A stretch of 64,000 nt of DNA. Origin: Bradyrhizobium sp. 4 (lineage in GTDB: Bacteria > Pseudomonadota > Alphaproteobacteria > Rhizobiales > Xanthobacteraceae). The first letter of the stretch is position 1. Each line of letters opens with the position of its first letter. The stretch lies in the NCBI RefSeq assembly GCF_023100905.1, contig NZ_CP064686.1, positions 7,714,001-7,778,000 on the forward strand. Reading direction: 5' to 3'. The position numbers and the translations under genes are program-made. Below the pieces are notes generated by a model. That model was not told the origin of the DNA and did no database searches. It was given only the letters and a program-made list of their open reading frames with translations. Shown here in pieces: positions 36,189 through 45,606 of this stretch.

Positions 36189-36584
36189 GGTCCTGTATCC
36201 TTGTTTTTGCGGCAGGTTGGCTGGGCCCAGAAGGCACCCGAACCGAAACCCCCTAAGATCAAACATTCGCGATATTGCGATGGTTGACGCTCATATAGGA
36301 GGGGGGGAGGGGCCCGCAAGGACCGAACGCAAGTTTCGGCCGTGAAAACATTGGGTTTTGGAAGATCATATCCGGGCTGAACCCGCCTTGCGGGTGAGGA
36401 ATTATTAACAGGTCCCGCGATCGGCCGGCATCCGCTACCGCGTTCCGCCCTGCCCTGTTGCGGCAAGACCAAACCCGCTAAAAGGCGGGCGGCCGAGCGG
36501 GCTCGTCATCTGGCTGCGTCGCGCGACAAAGCGGCCCGGTGGCCGACCATCGAACGGCCTCAATGTGAACCAATCAGAGTGCCC
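36189..36584. other. 396-base gene-free interval between dnaK and the divergent secreted protein
   Basis: It holds the dnaK heat-shock promoter (36293-36320) and a long leader. An ACCCG/CGGGT hairpin lies near 36380-36395 and a run of G at 36301-36307 sits inside the promoter spacer. I see no small gene and no CIRCE element (TTAGCACTC-N9-GAGTGCTAA). No clear promoter for the plus-strand gene at 36585 was found. Confidence 0.6.
36293..36320 (-). promoter_or_regulatory. RpoH (sigma32)-type heat-shock promoter of dnaK
   Basis: On the minus strand, CTTG (36317-36320), exactly 17 bases, then CCTATAT (36293-36299). This fits the alphaproteobacterial sigma32 consensus CTTG-N17-CYTATNT at every specified base. 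The transcript would start about 100 bases before the dnaK ATG. The spacer is nearly all C and G. Confidence 0.85.
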
Positions 36585-37526
36585 ATGAAGCTGATCCGCC
36601 CCCTTGCTGCGCTCGCCCTCCTCGTTGCCTCTGCGCTTCCGGCTCTGGCTGCCGACGCCGTTTTCCCACCGGGCTTGCACCTCGGCATGGTGCCATTGGT
36701 CGGTCTCAACACGGCCAAGACCTTTCCCGGCTTCGAGAGCGAGGACGGCAACGTCAAGGTGCTGATCACAGAACTGCCGCCGGCGGCCTATGGCGAGGTC
36801 GTGAGCGCCTTCAACTCCAATCCAGCCGGAGCCAACGGCGTCAAGCAGGACAAGATCGAGACGCCCGCGGGTCTTGCCTATTTCACGACCGAGAGCGGCA
36901 AGGCCGGCGAGACCCCGGTGCGGCGCTATTCGATGATCGTGCCGGGGGCCGGCTTCTCCGGCTATGTCGCGGTGCAGATTCCAGAGAATGCGATCAAGAT
37001 CTACACCGACGAGGCGGTGCGGCAGATGTTTGCGAGCGTCGTCACCCGCAAGCAGGTCTCGGCCGAAGAGCAGATCGCGCTGATGCCGTTCAAGATCACC
37101 GATCTCGCCGACTTCAAGGACGTCCGCACGCTGGCGCCGGGCTCGAGCATCATCCTGGCCGACGGCGACGAGAGCTCCGGCTATGAATCGAAGCCATTCA
37201 TCATCCTCGGCGTGATTGGCGCCACCCCGCAAGCCGCCGACGACCGCGCCCGCTTCGCCCAGGAGGCGGCGCTCCAGATTCCCGGCGTGCGCGAGTCGCG
37301 CGTCACCATGTCCGAGCCGATCCGCATCAGCGGCCAGCAGGGTTTCGAGACCCGGATCGACGGCGTCAGCGGCAAGGACAAGACGCCGGTGACCGTGGTG
37401 CAGTGGATCCGCTTCAGCAGCGGCGGCGCCTCGCTGCGCATCATCGCCAGCGCCCCGCGCGAGCAATGGCCGGCCGCCTTCACCCGCTTCCGCGCGGTCC
37501 GCGACGGCATCCAGCCGAAGGGCTAG
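36585..37526 (+). CDS. secreted protein of unknown function
   Basis: A 313-residue protein with a clear signal peptide (KLIRPLAALALLVASALPALAADA, cleavage after ALA near residue 23). The mature part contains repeated alpha/beta-like segments (FESEDGNVKVLITELPPAAYGEV, MVPLVGLNTAKTFPGFES, GFETRIDGVSGKDKTPVTVVQWIRF). No cysteine, lipobox or known catalytic motif is visible. It is transcribed divergently from dnaK. I chose the ATG at 36585; a GTG two codons upstream is also possible. Confidence 0.78.
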   Translation: MKLIRPLAALALLVASALPALAADAVFPPGLHLGMVPLVGLNTAKTFPGFESEDGNVKVLITELPPAAYGEVVSAFNSNPAGANGVKQDKIETPAGLAYFTTESGKAGETPVRRYSMIVPGAGFSGYVAVQIPENAIKIYTDEAVRQMFASVVTRKQVSAEEQIALMPFKITDLADFKDVRTLAPGSSIILADGDESSGYESKPFIILGVIGATPQAADDRARFAQEAALQIPGVRESRVTMSEPIRISGQQGFETRIDGVSGKDKTPVTVVQWIRFSSGGASLRIIASAPREQWPAAFTRFRAVRDGIQPKG

Positions 37527-37668
37527 CCCGACACTCATCGTCGTCCCGGCGAAGATATCCGGTCAGCAGCCCAACGACTCACCAAAGCCGGCTGCATTTT
37601 CGGGCTTCTGTTCGTATACGAACGGAACTAGGCTCCCCTTCCGTTGAGTTCATCCTGGAGGGAGGCGA

Positions 37669-38394
37669 ATGATGCTGGATCGGCGACAAGTTTTGGCGGC
37701 GCTCGGGACGAGCGCGCTCGTGGCGCTCGCGCCAACCGCGATTCTGGCGGCCACATCGATCAAGCCGGACGATGCATCCGCGCTGCTCGTGATCGACGTG
37801 CAGAATTGCTTCCTGCCCGGCGGCAGCCTTGCCGTGAAGGAAGGCGAGCAGGTGGTGCCGGTCATCAACAAGATCTCGAAAGCGTTTTCGAACGTGGTGA
37901 TGACGCAAGACTGGCACACCCAAGGCCATGTTTCCTTCGCATCAGTCCACGCCGGCAAGAAGCCGTTCGAGACCGTCGATCTTCCCTACGGCAAGCAGGT
38001 GCTGTGGCCCGACCATTGCGTGCAGGGCACCGACGGCGCCGCGCTGTCGAAAGACCTTGCGATCCCGCACGCCGAGCTCATCATCCGCAAGGGTTTTCAC
38101 AAGGACGTCGACAGCTATTCGGCCTTCCTCGAAGCCGATGGCAAGACCTCGACCGGCCTTGCCGGCTATCTGAAGGGGCGCAAGATCAAGCGCGTCTTCG
38201 TCGCGGGGCTGGCGACGGATTTCTGCGTGGCCTGGACCGCGCTCGACGCGCGCAAGGCGGGCTTCGAGGTCTATGTGGTGGAAGACGCCTGCCGCGGCAT
38301 CGACAATCAGGGTTCGCTCGCAAAGGCCTGGGCCGATATGGCCAAGGCCGGCGTGAAGCGGATTCAGTCCGCGGATATCGCGGCGAGCGCGTAA
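37669..38394 (+). CDS. pncA: nicotinamidase with N-terminal export signal
   Basis: Deamidates nicotinamide to nicotinate in NAD salvage. The isochorismatase-like core shows all expected residues: SALLVIDVQNCFLPGG (catalytic aspartate), TQDWHTQGHVSFAS (metal-binding Asp and His), LWPDHCVQGTDGA, the RKGFHK lysine and the nucleophile in GLATDFCVAWTA near residue 186. Unusually, residues 1-27 (DRRQVLAALGTSALVALAPTAILA) look like a Tat-type export signal, giving 241 residues against about 210 for the cytoplasmic enzyme. A second ATG one codon later is equally possible. GGAGGGAGG precedes it. Confidence 0.92.
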   Translation: MMLDRRQVLAALGTSALVALAPTAILAATSIKPDDASALLVIDVQNCFLPGGSLAVKEGEQVVPVINKISKAFSNVVMTQDWHTQGHVSFASVHAGKKPFETVDLPYGKQVLWPDHCVQGTDGAALSKDLAIPHAELIIRKGFHKDVDSYSAFLEADGKTSTGLAGYLKGRKIKRVFVAGLATDFCVAWTALDARKAGFEVYVVEDACRGIDNQGSLAKAWADMAKAGVKRIQSADIAASA

Positions 38395-38416
38395 GAGGCG
38401 CGACCGAACTGCAAGA

Positions 38417-38463
38417 CCTCATCCTGAGGAGCGCGCTTCTTAGCGCGCCTCCTCAGCATGAGG
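38417..38463. repeat. palindromic element, family E (CCTCATCCTGAGGAG...)
   Basis: CCTCAT at the left and ATGAGG at the right, with CTGAGGAGCGCGC opposite GCGCGCCTCCTCAG. Near-perfect hairpin of about 45 bases between the convergent pncA and grpE genes. Confidence 0.7.
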
Positions 38464-38468
38464 ATCGA

Positions 38469-39083
38469 TCAGTTCGCCGCGCCGTTCGGCTCGTTGCTGT
38501 TGGCGGGCGCAGCCTTGGCGCCGCCCTTGGCGACACCGACCAAGGCAGGACGCAGCACGCGCTCGCCGATGGTGTAGCCGGCCTGCATGACCTGCACGAC
38601 GGTGCCCGCGGGCACCGATGCATCGGGCACCTCGAACATCGCCTGCTGGAAGTTCGGGTCGAACTTCTGGCCCAGGGGGTCGAACTTCTTCACGCCGTGT
38701 TTTTCCAGCGCGCTGAGCAGAGAGCGCTCGGTCAGTTCGACGCCCTCGATCAGCGAGGCGAGGCCTGCATCGGCCGCCGCACGGGCCTCGGCCGGAACGG
38801 CATCGAGCGCGCGCTGGAGGTTGTCGGCGATGTCGAGCACGTCGCGGGCAAAGCCCGTGACGCCGTAGAGCTTGGAGTCAGCGACCTCCTTGGCAGTGCG
38901 CTTGCGCAGATTCTCCATCTCGGCCAGCGTCCGCAGCATGCGGTCGCGCGCCTCGGCGACTTCCTTCTGCAGAAGCTCGACCGAGCCCGGCTCGGGATCG
39001 TCGGGCATGATGTAGGGTTTTGACACCACGGGCTCGCCGGCCGCAGCACTCGTGTCTTCGGGTTGCCGGTCTCGATCGGTCAT
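38469..39083 (-). CDS. grpE: nucleotide exchange factor GrpE
   Basis: Releases ADP from DnaK. The 204-residue protein has an N-terminal acidic flexible part, a long helix ([30 protein letters not shown]), and the beta-wing end with [19 protein letters not shown] and [26 protein letters not shown], the family signature. The ATG at 39083 has AAGAGAG upstream; an ATG at 39104 adds seven residues. It follows hrcA after 96 bases on the same strand. Confidence 0.96.
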   Translation of the reverse strand: MTDRDRQPEDTSAAAGEPVVSKPYIMPDDPEPGSVELLQKEVAEARDRMLRTLAEMENLRKRTAKEVADSKLYGVTGFARDVLDIADNLQRALDAVPAEARAAADAGLASLIEGVELTERSLLSALEKHGVKKFDPLGQKFDPNFQQAMFEVPDASVPAGTVVQVMQAGYTIGERVLRPALVGVAKGGAKAAPANSNEPNGAAN

Positions 39084-39179
39084 CGGCTCTCTTTTCGCAT
39101 TCATCTCAGGGGGTTTCTGGCCCGGATATCGTGCTTCGGGCGCCGAAAATCAAGCGCCCGTGATCGGGGGAGACGCCGG

Positions 39180-40268
39180 TCAGCCCCCCAGGAGCCGGCT
39201 GACGATGCGGGCAGCGTAGTCCACGGTCGGGATCACGCGGGCATAATTCAGCCGCGTCGGCCCGATCACGCCCAAAACGCCGACGATATGGCCGGCAGCG
39301 TCCCGATAGGGCGAGATGATGGTGGACGAGCCCGACAGCGAGAACAGCTTGTTCTCACTGCCGATGAAGATCCGCACGCCTTCCGCAGTCTCGGCCCGCC
39401 CGAGCAGGTCGATGACCCCGCGCTTGGTCTCGAGATCGTCGAACAGCAGGCGAACGCGCTCGAGATCCTCCAGCGCATGCAAATCCTCGAGCAGATTGGC
39501 GTGACCGCGGACGATGAGCTGCCGATCCTCGTTCTCGCCGCCCGACCAGCTGGCAATCCCGGCCGAGATCACCTTATGCGTCAGCTGATCGAGCTCGGTG
39601 CGCGCCTCTCCGAGCGCGGTCTCGAGCTCCAGCCGCGCCTCGGCCAGGGTCCGGCCCCGGATCCGCGCATTGAGGAAGTTGCCGGCTTCGGTCAACGCCG
39701 AGGATGGAACTCCCGGCGGCAGCGTCAAAACGCGGTTTTCGACCTGCCCGTCCTCGCCGACCAGGATCACCAATGCCTTTTCCGGTTCCAAGCGGACGAA
39801 TTCGATATGTTTCAGCCGCGCATTGGATTTCGGCGTCAGCACGACCGCGGCAGCGCGGGTCAGGCCGGAGAGCCGCGTCAATGCCTCCTCGAGCGCAGCC
39901 TCCACCGATTGCGCGTGGCCCACGGAGGTCAACTGGCTCTGGATCGCCTGCCGTTCACTGTCATTGAGGTCGCCGACCTGCATCAGGGCATCGACGAAGA
40001 AGCGCAGGCCGAGTTCCGTCGGCAGCCGGCCGGCGGAGGTGTGCGGGGCGTAGATCAAGCCGAGCTGTTCCAGGTCGGCCATGACGTTGCGGACGGAAGC
40101 GGGCGACAGCGGCATGGCGATCAGGCGAGAAATATTGCGCGAGCCCACCGGCTCCCCGGTCGCGAGGTAGCTTTCGACGATTTGACGAAAGATGTCGCGG
40201 GAACGCTCGTTGAGCTGGGCGAGGCCCGCGCGCGGCGCGATCAGATGGATCGGATCGTGATGGGCCAC
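39180..40268 (-). CDS. hrcA: heat-inducible transcriptional repressor HrcA
   Basis: Represses chaperonin genes by binding CIRCE elements; GroEL keeps it active. The 362-residue protein has the winged-helix N-terminus ([70 protein letters not shown]) and a C-terminal GAF-like region with [22 protein letters not shown] and [27 protein letters not shown]. No CIRCE is seen in this window, so its targets (groESL) are probably elsewhere. It is divergent from rph. Confidence 0.97.
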   Translation of the reverse strand: MAHHDPIHLIAPRAGLAQLNERSRDIFRQIVESYLATGEPVGSRNISRLIAMPLSPASVRNVMADLEQLGLIYAPHTSAGRLPTELGLRFFVDALMQVGDLNDSERQAIQSQLTSVGHAQSVEAALEEALTRLSGLTRAAAVVLTPKSNARLKHIEFVRLEPEKALVILVGEDGQVENRVLTLPPGVPSSALTEAGNFLNARIRGRTLAEARLELETALGEARTELDQLTHKVISAGIASWSGGENEDRQLIVRGHANLLEDLHALEDLERVRLLFDDLETKRGVIDLLGRAETAEGVRIFIGSENKLFSLSGSSTIISPYRDAAGHIVGVLGVIGPTRLNYARVIPTVDYAARIVSRLLGG

Positions 40269-40449
40269 AGACCGTAACTCCTCTCAGATACAGGTAATTT
40301 GTCTATCCTTGGGGCTTCTGACAAGCGTGGCGTTCGCGGATTGAAAATCGGGGGTGAATAAGGCCTCGATCTTCCCCCTTGCCGCCCACCCTCACCCCCC
40401 CTACAAGCACCGCCAACAGCCCTTTTCCGAGAGTTTTGGAGGATTTCCC

Positions 40450-41163
40450 ATGCGGCCAAGCCGCCGTGCGCCCGACGAATTGCGCCCCGTGACGCTGGAG
40501 CGCGGCGTGGTCAAATATGCGGAAGGCTCGTGCCTGGTGAAATTCGGCGACACCCACGTGCTGGTCACCGCCACGCTGGAAGACCGCCTGCCGCCATGGC
40601 TCAAGGGCCAGGGCCGTGGCTGGGTCACCGCCGAATACGGCATGCTGCCGCGCGCGACCTCGGAACGCACGCGCCGCGAGGCCTCCGCAGGAAAGCAGAG
40701 CGGCCGCACCGTCGAAATTCAGCGCCTGATCGGCCGCTCGCTTCGGACCATCATCAATCTCGAAGCGCTCGGTGAGCGCCAGATCACGGTCGACTGCGAC
40801 GTGCTCCAGGCCGACGGCGGCACCCGCACAGCCTCGATCACCGGCGCCTGGGTCGCCCTCGCCGATTGCATCACCTGGATGAAGGCGCGCAACATGGTCA
40901 AAGCCAATGTGTTGCGCGACAACGTCGCCGCGATCTCCTGCGGCATCTACAAGGGCACGCCCGTGCTCGACCTCGACTATGCCGAGGACTCCGAAGCCGA
41001 TACCGACGCCAATTTCGTCATGACGGGCGATGGCCGCATCATCGAAGTCCAGGGCACCGCGGAACGCGAGCCGTTCACGGAAGCCGAGTTCCTGGCGCTG
41101 ATGGCGCTGGCGCGCAAGGGCGTGGCGCGTCTCGTGGACTTGCAGAAACTGGCGGTAGCGTAG
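40450..41163 (+). CDS. rph: ribonuclease PH
   Basis: Phosphorolytic 3'-to-5' exoribonuclease that trims tRNA precursors. The 237-residue protein begins [35 protein letters not shown], with [35 protein letters not shown] as the RNA- and phosphate-binding segment and [19 protein letters not shown] in the core. GGAGGA precedes the ATG at 40450; the frame is open to 40354 through the leader. It is followed 11 bases later by rdgB. Confidence 0.98.
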   Translation: MRPSRRAPDELRPVTLERGVVKYAEGSCLVKFGDTHVLVTATLEDRLPPWLKGQGRGWVTAEYGMLPRATSERTRREASAGKQSGRTVEIQRLIGRSLRTIINLEALGERQITVDCDVLQADGGTRTASITGAWVALADCITWMKARNMVKANVLRDNVAAISCGIYKGTPVLDLDYAEDSEADTDANFVMTGDGRIIEVQGTAEREPFTEAEFLALMALARKGVARLVDLQKLAVA

Positions 41164-41174
41164 TCAATAGGCCG

Positions 41175-41810
41175 ATGCATCGCCGAATCACCGGAAAGCT
41201 CGTCATCGCGACCCATAATCCCGGCAAGCTCGCCGAGATGAAGGAGCTGCTCGCGCCTTACGGCATCGAGGCGGTGTCGGCCGGCGAATTAGGCCTTCCG
41301 GAGCCGGAAGAGACCGGAAAGGATTTCCGCAGCAACGCCGCGATCAAGGCGATCGCGGCAGCGCGGGCGACGAAGCTGCCGTCCTTCGCCGATGATTCCG
41401 GCATCGTGGTCGACGCGCTCGACGGCGCGCCCGGCATCTACTCGGCGCGCTGGGCCGGGCCGAACAAGGATTTTGCCGCGGCGATGGCGCAGATCGAACG
41501 GCTGTTGCAGGAGCGCGGCGCGACCACGCCCGCCAAGCGCAAGGCGCATTTCGTTTCCGCGCTCTGCGTCGCATGGCCCGACGATCATCTCGAAGAGGTC
41601 GAGGCGCGCGTCGACGGCACGCTGGTGTGGCCGCCGCGCGGCACCGCCGGCTTCGGCTACGACCCGATGTTTTTGCCCGACGGCCATAGCCGCACCTTCG
41701 GCGAGATGGAGAGCATCGAGAAGCACGGCCTGCCGCCGCTCGGTCTCGGCCTGTCACACCGTGCCCGCGCCTTCGTGAAACTGGCGGAGATCTGCCTTGA
41801 GCCGCGCTAG
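41175..41810 (+). CDS. rdgB: non-canonical purine NTP pyrophosphatase (RdgB/HAM1)
   Basis: Hydrolyses dITP, ITP and XTP to keep them out of nucleic acids. The 211-residue protein has [17 protein letters not shown] near residue 9, [28 protein letters not shown] near residue 72 with the metal-binding aspartates, and [13 protein letters not shown] and [10 protein letters not shown] at the end. It lies between rph and hemW; its last 14 bases overlap the TTG start of hemW. Confidence 0.97.
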   Translation: MHRRITGKLVIATHNPGKLAEMKELLAPYGIEAVSAGELGLPEPEETGKDFRSNAAIKAIAAARATKLPSFADDSGIVVDALDGAPGIYSARWAGPNKDFAAAMAQIERLLQERGATTPAKRKAHFVSALCVAWPDDHLEEVEARVDGTLVWPPRGTAGFGYDPMFLPDGHSRTFGEMESIEKHGLPPLGLGLSHRARAFVKLAEICLEPR

Positions 41811-43011
41811 AGCGTTTTCGAGCGAAGTGGATACCGGTTCGCGCCAGGAAAACGCGTCAAAACAAGAATCCGAAGCCTTCGGCGTCTACGTGCACTGGCC
41901 GTTCTGCCTGTCGAAGTGCCCCTATTGCGACTTCAACAGCCATGTCCGCCACGCCGCGATCGACGAGGCGCGCTTTGCGTCGGCTTTCGCGCGCGAGATC
42001 GCTGCGACCGCCGAGCGCGCGCCCGGCCGCGAAGTCACCTCGATCTTTCTCGGCGGCGGCACACCCTCGCTCATGCAGCCTGCAACCGTCGGCGCTGTGC
42101 TCGATGCCATCGGCAAGCACTGGATTGTGGCGAAAGACGTTGAAGTCACGCTGGAGGCAAACCCGACCAGTGTCGAGGCTACGCGCTTCGCGGGCTATCG
42201 CGCCGCCGGCGTCAATCGCGTCTCGCTCGGCGTGCAGGCGCTCGACGATGCCTCGCTGAAGGCGCTGGGTCGCATGCACAGCGCGCGCGAGGCCCTCGAC
42301 GCGGTCGCCATCGCGCGCCGCTCGTTCGATCGTTATTCGTTCGACCTGATCTACGCCCGTCCCGACCAGACGCCGGCGATGTGGGCCGATGAATTGCGTC
42401 TCGCAATCGAGGAGGCGGCCGAGCATCTGTCGCTCTATCAATTGACGATCGAAGAGGGCACGCCGTTCTTCGGCCTGCATCAGGCCGGCAAGCTGAAGAC
42501 GCCGGATGAAGCAGTCGCCCGCGCGCTCTACGACGTCACGCAGGAGACCTGCGACAAGCTCGGCCTGCCCGCCTACGAGATTTCAAATCACGCGCGGCGC
42601 GGCGCCGAGTGCCGGCACAATCTGGTCTACTGGCGCGGCGAGGAATACGCAGGCATCGGCCCCGGCGCCCACGGTCGGCTCGACATCGACGGTATCAGGC
42701 ACGCGACCGCCACCGAGAAGCGTCCCGAAGCCTGGCTGATGCGGGTCGAGACCAATGGCCACGGCGTCGTCACCGACGATCTCCTCAACAGCGAGGAGCG
42801 CGCCGACGAATTTTTGCTGATGGGGTTGCGCCTCGTCGAGGGCATCGACCCCGAGCGCTACCGCGCGCTGTCAGGCCGCTCGCTCGATCCGAAGCGCATC
42901 ACGCTGCTGCGCGAAGAAGGCGCGATCACGGTGGATGCAACCGGCCGCCTGCGCGTGACCAGCAGCGGTTTTCCGGTGCTGGACGCGGTGGTCGCCGATC
43001 TCGCGGCGTAA
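41797..43011 (+). CDS. hemW: radical SAM heme chaperone HemW
   Basis: Formerly called HemN-like; it lacks coproporphyrinogen activity in studied species and transfers heme. The 404-residue protein has [19 protein letters not shown] with the CXXXCXXC cluster, [31 protein letters not shown] and [20 protein letters not shown]. The TTG at 41797 has GGAG seven bases upstream and overlaps rdgB, favouring a coupled start. The next 60 bases, encoding about residues 5-24, come from a dispersed repeat. A GTG at 41827 is the alternative. A normal HemW begins near residue 25 of this version. Confidence 0.95.
   Translation: MSRARAFSSEVDTGSRQENASKQESEAFGVYVHWPFCLSKCPYCDFNSHVRHAAIDEARFASAFAREIAATAERAPGREVTSIFLGGGTPSLMQPATVGAVLDAIGKHWIVAKDVEVTLEANPTSVEATRFAGYRAAGVNRVSLGVQALDDASLKALGRMHSAREALDAVAIARRSFDRYSFDLIYARPDQTPAMWADELRLAIEEAAEHLSLYQLTIEEGTPFFGLHQAGKLKTPDEAVARALYDVTQETCDKLGLPAYEISNHARRGAECRHNLVYWRGEEYAGIGPGAHGRLDIDGIRHATATEKRPEAWLMRVETNGHGVVTDDLLNSEERADEFLLMGLRLVEGIDPERYRALSGRSLDPKRITLLREEGAITVDATGRLRVTSSGFPVLDAVVADLAA
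41808..41870. repeat. dispersed repeat inside the start of hemW, family F
   Basis: TAGAGCGTTTTCGAGCGAAG, GTGGATACCGGTTCGCG, then GAAAACGCGTCAAAACAAGAATC. I recognise this as a common intergenic repeat of Bradyrhizobium and relatives, with GCGTTTTC and GAAAACGC as complementary arms. Here it overlaps the rdgB stop and encodes the N-terminal part of hemW. Confidence 0.7.
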
Positions 43012-43022
43012 GGTCTCTCCAT

Positions 43023-43050
43023 CGTCGTTCTGGCGAAAGCCAGGACGACG
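43023..43050. repeat. short palindromic element, family B minimal form
   Basis: CGTCGTTCTGG, six-base loop, CCAGGACGACG. One mismatch in 11-base arms. It lies between the convergent hemW and lipoprotein genes and matches the outer ends of the longer family B copies. Confidence 0.7.
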
Positions 43051-43062
43051 TCGAGGAAACAG

Positions 43063-44316
43063 CTACGCTCCAAAACTCTTCGGCGAGCCCGCCACCGCAA
43101 CGCCGCCGCCGGTCGTGACCTTCATCACCGCAAGGCCCCGCTCGTTGGTGCCGTCGGCGCGGAAGCGGAACAGGCCGTCGATGCCGGCGAATCCGGAAGG
43201 ATTGGTGAGCACGTCGGACGAGAAGCGCGTGGTGCCTTGCGTGCGCGCCAGCGCGGCGACGAGGGCGACGGCATCATAGGCGAGCGTGGCCGTACGGATC
43301 GGCTCGGCGCCGTATTTGGTGCGATAGCGGCCGGAGAAGGCGCGGAAGCCGGCCGGATCGGGCGCGGCGTAGAGGCCGCCCTGCAAGCTTGAGCTGGCAT
43401 AGACGCGCGGACTGTCCCACAGGCCGGTGCCGAGCAGCTGGATATTGCGCAGATTCGCACCCGCCGCGCTCATTGCATCGGCGACCGAGACGACGGCGTC
43501 GCCATCATCGGCGATGAACAGCGCATCGGCGCTGCCGAGCTGCTGCGCCACGGTCCGGGCCGGCGTGGCGCGATCGGCGCCGTATTTCTCGAACGCGACG
43601 ATGCGCCCTCCGCGGCGCGGCACCGCCGCCTTCACCGCGGCCTCGACCACGTTGCCATAAGCATTGTCGGGCACTAGCACGGCGACCGAGCGCTTTCCGA
43701 TGCTGGCGGAATATTCGACGATGCGGTTGACGTCGGACTCCGGCAGGAAGCTCAGGAGATAGACACCGCGGCCGGCGATGCTGGAATCGGTCGAGAACGC
43801 CATCACCGGGATGCCGCGCGTGCGCGCGATCTGCGCCACTGCAGGTACCGATTGCGCGAACAGCGGACCCAGGATGATCTCGGCGCCTTCGTCGACCGCC
43901 TGCTGCGCACTGGCCTGCGCGCCCTGCGGGCTGCCATTGTCGTCCTTGATCAGGAGCTGGATGTTGGGATTCTGGAACTCGGCCAGCGCCATCTCGGCGG
44001 CATTGCGCATCGACTGCGCGGCGAGGCCGGCATTGCCCGATGCCGAGAGCGGCAGGATCACGGCAACCTTCACCCCGCCGGTGCCGGCCGTCGTCGCCTG
44101 CTGCGGCTGGCCGGCCGGCTGGGCCGGAGGCGGGGAGGAGCTGCTGAACGGATTGGAGAACTGGCTCAGGCTCTGCTGCACGCCGGCGCAGGCCGACAGC
44201 AGCGGCGCGCCGAGCAACAGGCCGAGCGCGCTTCGCCGGGTCGCCCCTGATATCAGGGGCCCCTGAACGGGAGACTCCTCCGGAGAGGAATATCTGGGAT
44301 CACGCGGGCCCGTCAT
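43063..44316 (-). CDS. penicillin-binding protein activator (LpoA-like) lipoprotein
   Basis: A 417-residue lipoprotein: a basic N-terminus, then SALGLLLGAPLLSACAG with the lipobox cysteine near residue 43, a Ser/Pro/Gln-rich linker, and a type I periplasmic-binding fold (GGVKVAVILPLSASGNAGLAAQSMRNAAEMAL). This is the receptor-like (Leu/Ile/Val-binding) domain of LpoA/YraM-type activators. In enterobacteria LpoA lies beside rsmI and yraN, and here it is divergent from rsmI-yraN, which supports the call. The start at 44316 has AGAAGAG upstream; the frame is open to 44391. Confidence 0.85.
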   Translation of the reverse strand: MTGPRDPRYSSPEESPVQGPLISGATRRSALGLLLGAPLLSACAGVQQSLSQFSNPFSSSSPPPAQPAGQPQQATTAGTGGVKVAVILPLSASGNAGLAAQSMRNAAEMALAEFQNPNIQLLIKDDNGSPQGAQASAQQAVDEGAEIILGPLFAQSVPAVAQIARTRGIPVMAFSTDSSIAGRGVYLLSFLPESDVNRIVEYSASIGKRSVAVLVPDNAYGNVVEAAVKAAVPRRGGRIVAFEKYGADRATPARTVAQQLGSADALFIADDGDAVVSVADAMSAAGANLRNIQLLGTGLWDSPRVYASSSLQGGLYAAPDPAGFRAFSGRYRTKYGAEPIRTATLAYDAVALVAALARTQGTTRFSSDVLTNPSGFAGIDGLFRFRADGTNERGLAVMKVTTGGGVAVAGSPKSFGA

Positions 44317-44655
44317 GACAGTTTCTCTTCTGACCGACCGTCGCCAGCCGCTCACGATATTCTCCACGACACCAGTCGTGAATTCAGGCATATTGTCGGC
44401 AAATAGTTAACTCAAACAAAAGGATAATGCCCGCTTAACGCGGCTTCCTCTCAAGTTCTGGCTAGCTGTCCGCCGTCCGTCACCAAGCATCAAGGCGGCG
44501 TTTCCGCCGCGAATATGGCGCTGACGCTTCATTCCCTGGGGAATGTGATGCCGAATGGATCACATTCCAGTCCTTGCCTCGCCCCTTGCCCAGGCACGAT
44601 CTTTTTCCGGGGACCGGTTCCCAGCCCCGGGGATCATGCCTAAGTTCGTCTGATT
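44317..44655. other. 339-base divergent intergenic region upstream of rsmI and the lipoprotein gene
   Basis: It contains an AT-richer patch near 44390-44430 that may hold the lipoprotein promoter, a perfect ten-base inverted repeat at 44540-44568, and a CCGGGG/CCCCGG stem near 44608-44632. No small open frame with family features is seen. Confidence 0.55.
44540..44568. promoter_or_regulatory. perfect 10-base inverted repeat, candidate operator
   Basis: GGAATGTGAT, nine-base spacer GCCGAATGG, ATCACATTCC. It lies 88 bases before the rsmI start. The size and symmetry fit a dimeric regulator site, though it could also be part of a dispersed repeat. The protein that binds it is unknown. Confidence 0.45.
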
Positions 44656-45606
44656 ATGCGCGCAAAGCCGTCCCCGATAAATACACCTGAGACTACGGAG
44701 CCCGCCTCGCGCGGTTTCTCCATCGACGCCCATCGGCTTGTCGCGCCGAAGGCCGCGCCTGGCCTGCACCTGGTCGCGACCCCCATCGGCAATCTCGGCG
44801 ACATCACGCTGCGAGCACTGCAGACCCTCGCCGGGGTCGATGTCATCGCCTGCGAGGACACCCGGATCACGCGGCGTTTGACCGAGCGCTACGACATCTC
44901 CGCGCAGCTCAAGCAGTATCACGAGCATAACGCGGAAGCGGCCCGTCCAAAAATCCTGGAGCGGCTTTCGCAGGGCGGCTCGATCGCGCTGGTGTCGGAC
45001 GCCGGCACGCCGCTGATCTCGGACCCCGGCTACAAGCTGGTGCGCGAGGTCTGCGCCGCCGGCCACGCCGTCTACGCGCTGCCCGGCCCGTCCTCGGTGC
45101 TGGCGGCGCTGTCGGTCGCAGCGCTGCCAACCGACCGCTTCTTCTTCGAAGGCTTTCTGCCTTCCAAATCAGCCGCGCGGAAGTCGCGCCTGGCCGAGCT
45201 TGCGCGCATCGATGCGACGCTGGTGATGTTCGATTCCGGCAACCGCGTGCAGGACACGCTCGCCGAGCTCGCCGAGATCATGGGGACCCGTGAAGCCGCG
45301 ATCTGCCGCGAGCTGACGAAACTGCACGAGCAGATTTCGCGCGCGACGCTGCGTGAGCTGGCGCTTGGTGCCGACACGCTGGAGACGCGCGGCGAATTCG
45401 TGCTGGTGATCGCTCCGCCTGCGGCCGATGCCGAGATGCTGACATCGGACGCGCTCGACGACCTCCTGCGCGAGCAGCTCGCTGCGAACAGCGTCAAGGA
45501 TGCGGTCGCGCATGCGGTCGCGCTCTCGGGCCGGCCGCGCCGCGAGGTCTATGCCCGCGCGCTCGAGCTTGCCAAAGATCTGCGGGGCGGCGATGGCGAA
45601 GACTGA
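44656..45606 (+). CDS. rsmI: 16S rRNA (cytidine-1402-2'-O)-methyltransferase RsmI
   Basis: Methylates the ribose of C1402 in the decoding centre. The 316-residue protein has the tetrapyrrole-methylase fold: [35 protein letters not shown], then [21 protein letters not shown] and [22 protein letters not shown], and the C-terminal part with [24 protein letters not shown] at 44656. Its 3' end overlaps the YraN-type gene by 14 bases. Confidence 0.97.
   Translation: MRAKPSPINTPETTEPASRGFSIDAHRLVAPKAAPGLHLVATPIGNLGDITLRALQTLAGVDVIACEDTRITRRLTERYDISAQLKQYHEHNAEAARPKILERLSQGGSIALVSDAGTPLISDPGYKLVREVCAAGHAVYALPGPSSVLAALSVAALPTDRFFFEGFLPSKSAARKSRLAELARIDATLVMFDSGNRVQDTLAELAEIMGTREAAICRELTKLHEQISRATLRELALGADTLETRGEFVLVIAPPAADAEMLTSDALDDLLREQLAANSVKDAVAHAVALSGRPRREVYARALELAKDLRGGDGED

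Noticed and set aside
40269..40449. CTTG-like heat-shock promoter for hrcA on the minus strand.
   Set aside because: A CTTG is present but the sequence 17 bases on does not fit CYTATNT, so I do not call it.
36189..40450. CIRCE element searched for near hrcA, grpE and dnaK.
   Set aside because: No TTAGCACTC-N9-GAGTGCTAA or close match was seen in the intergenic gaps.
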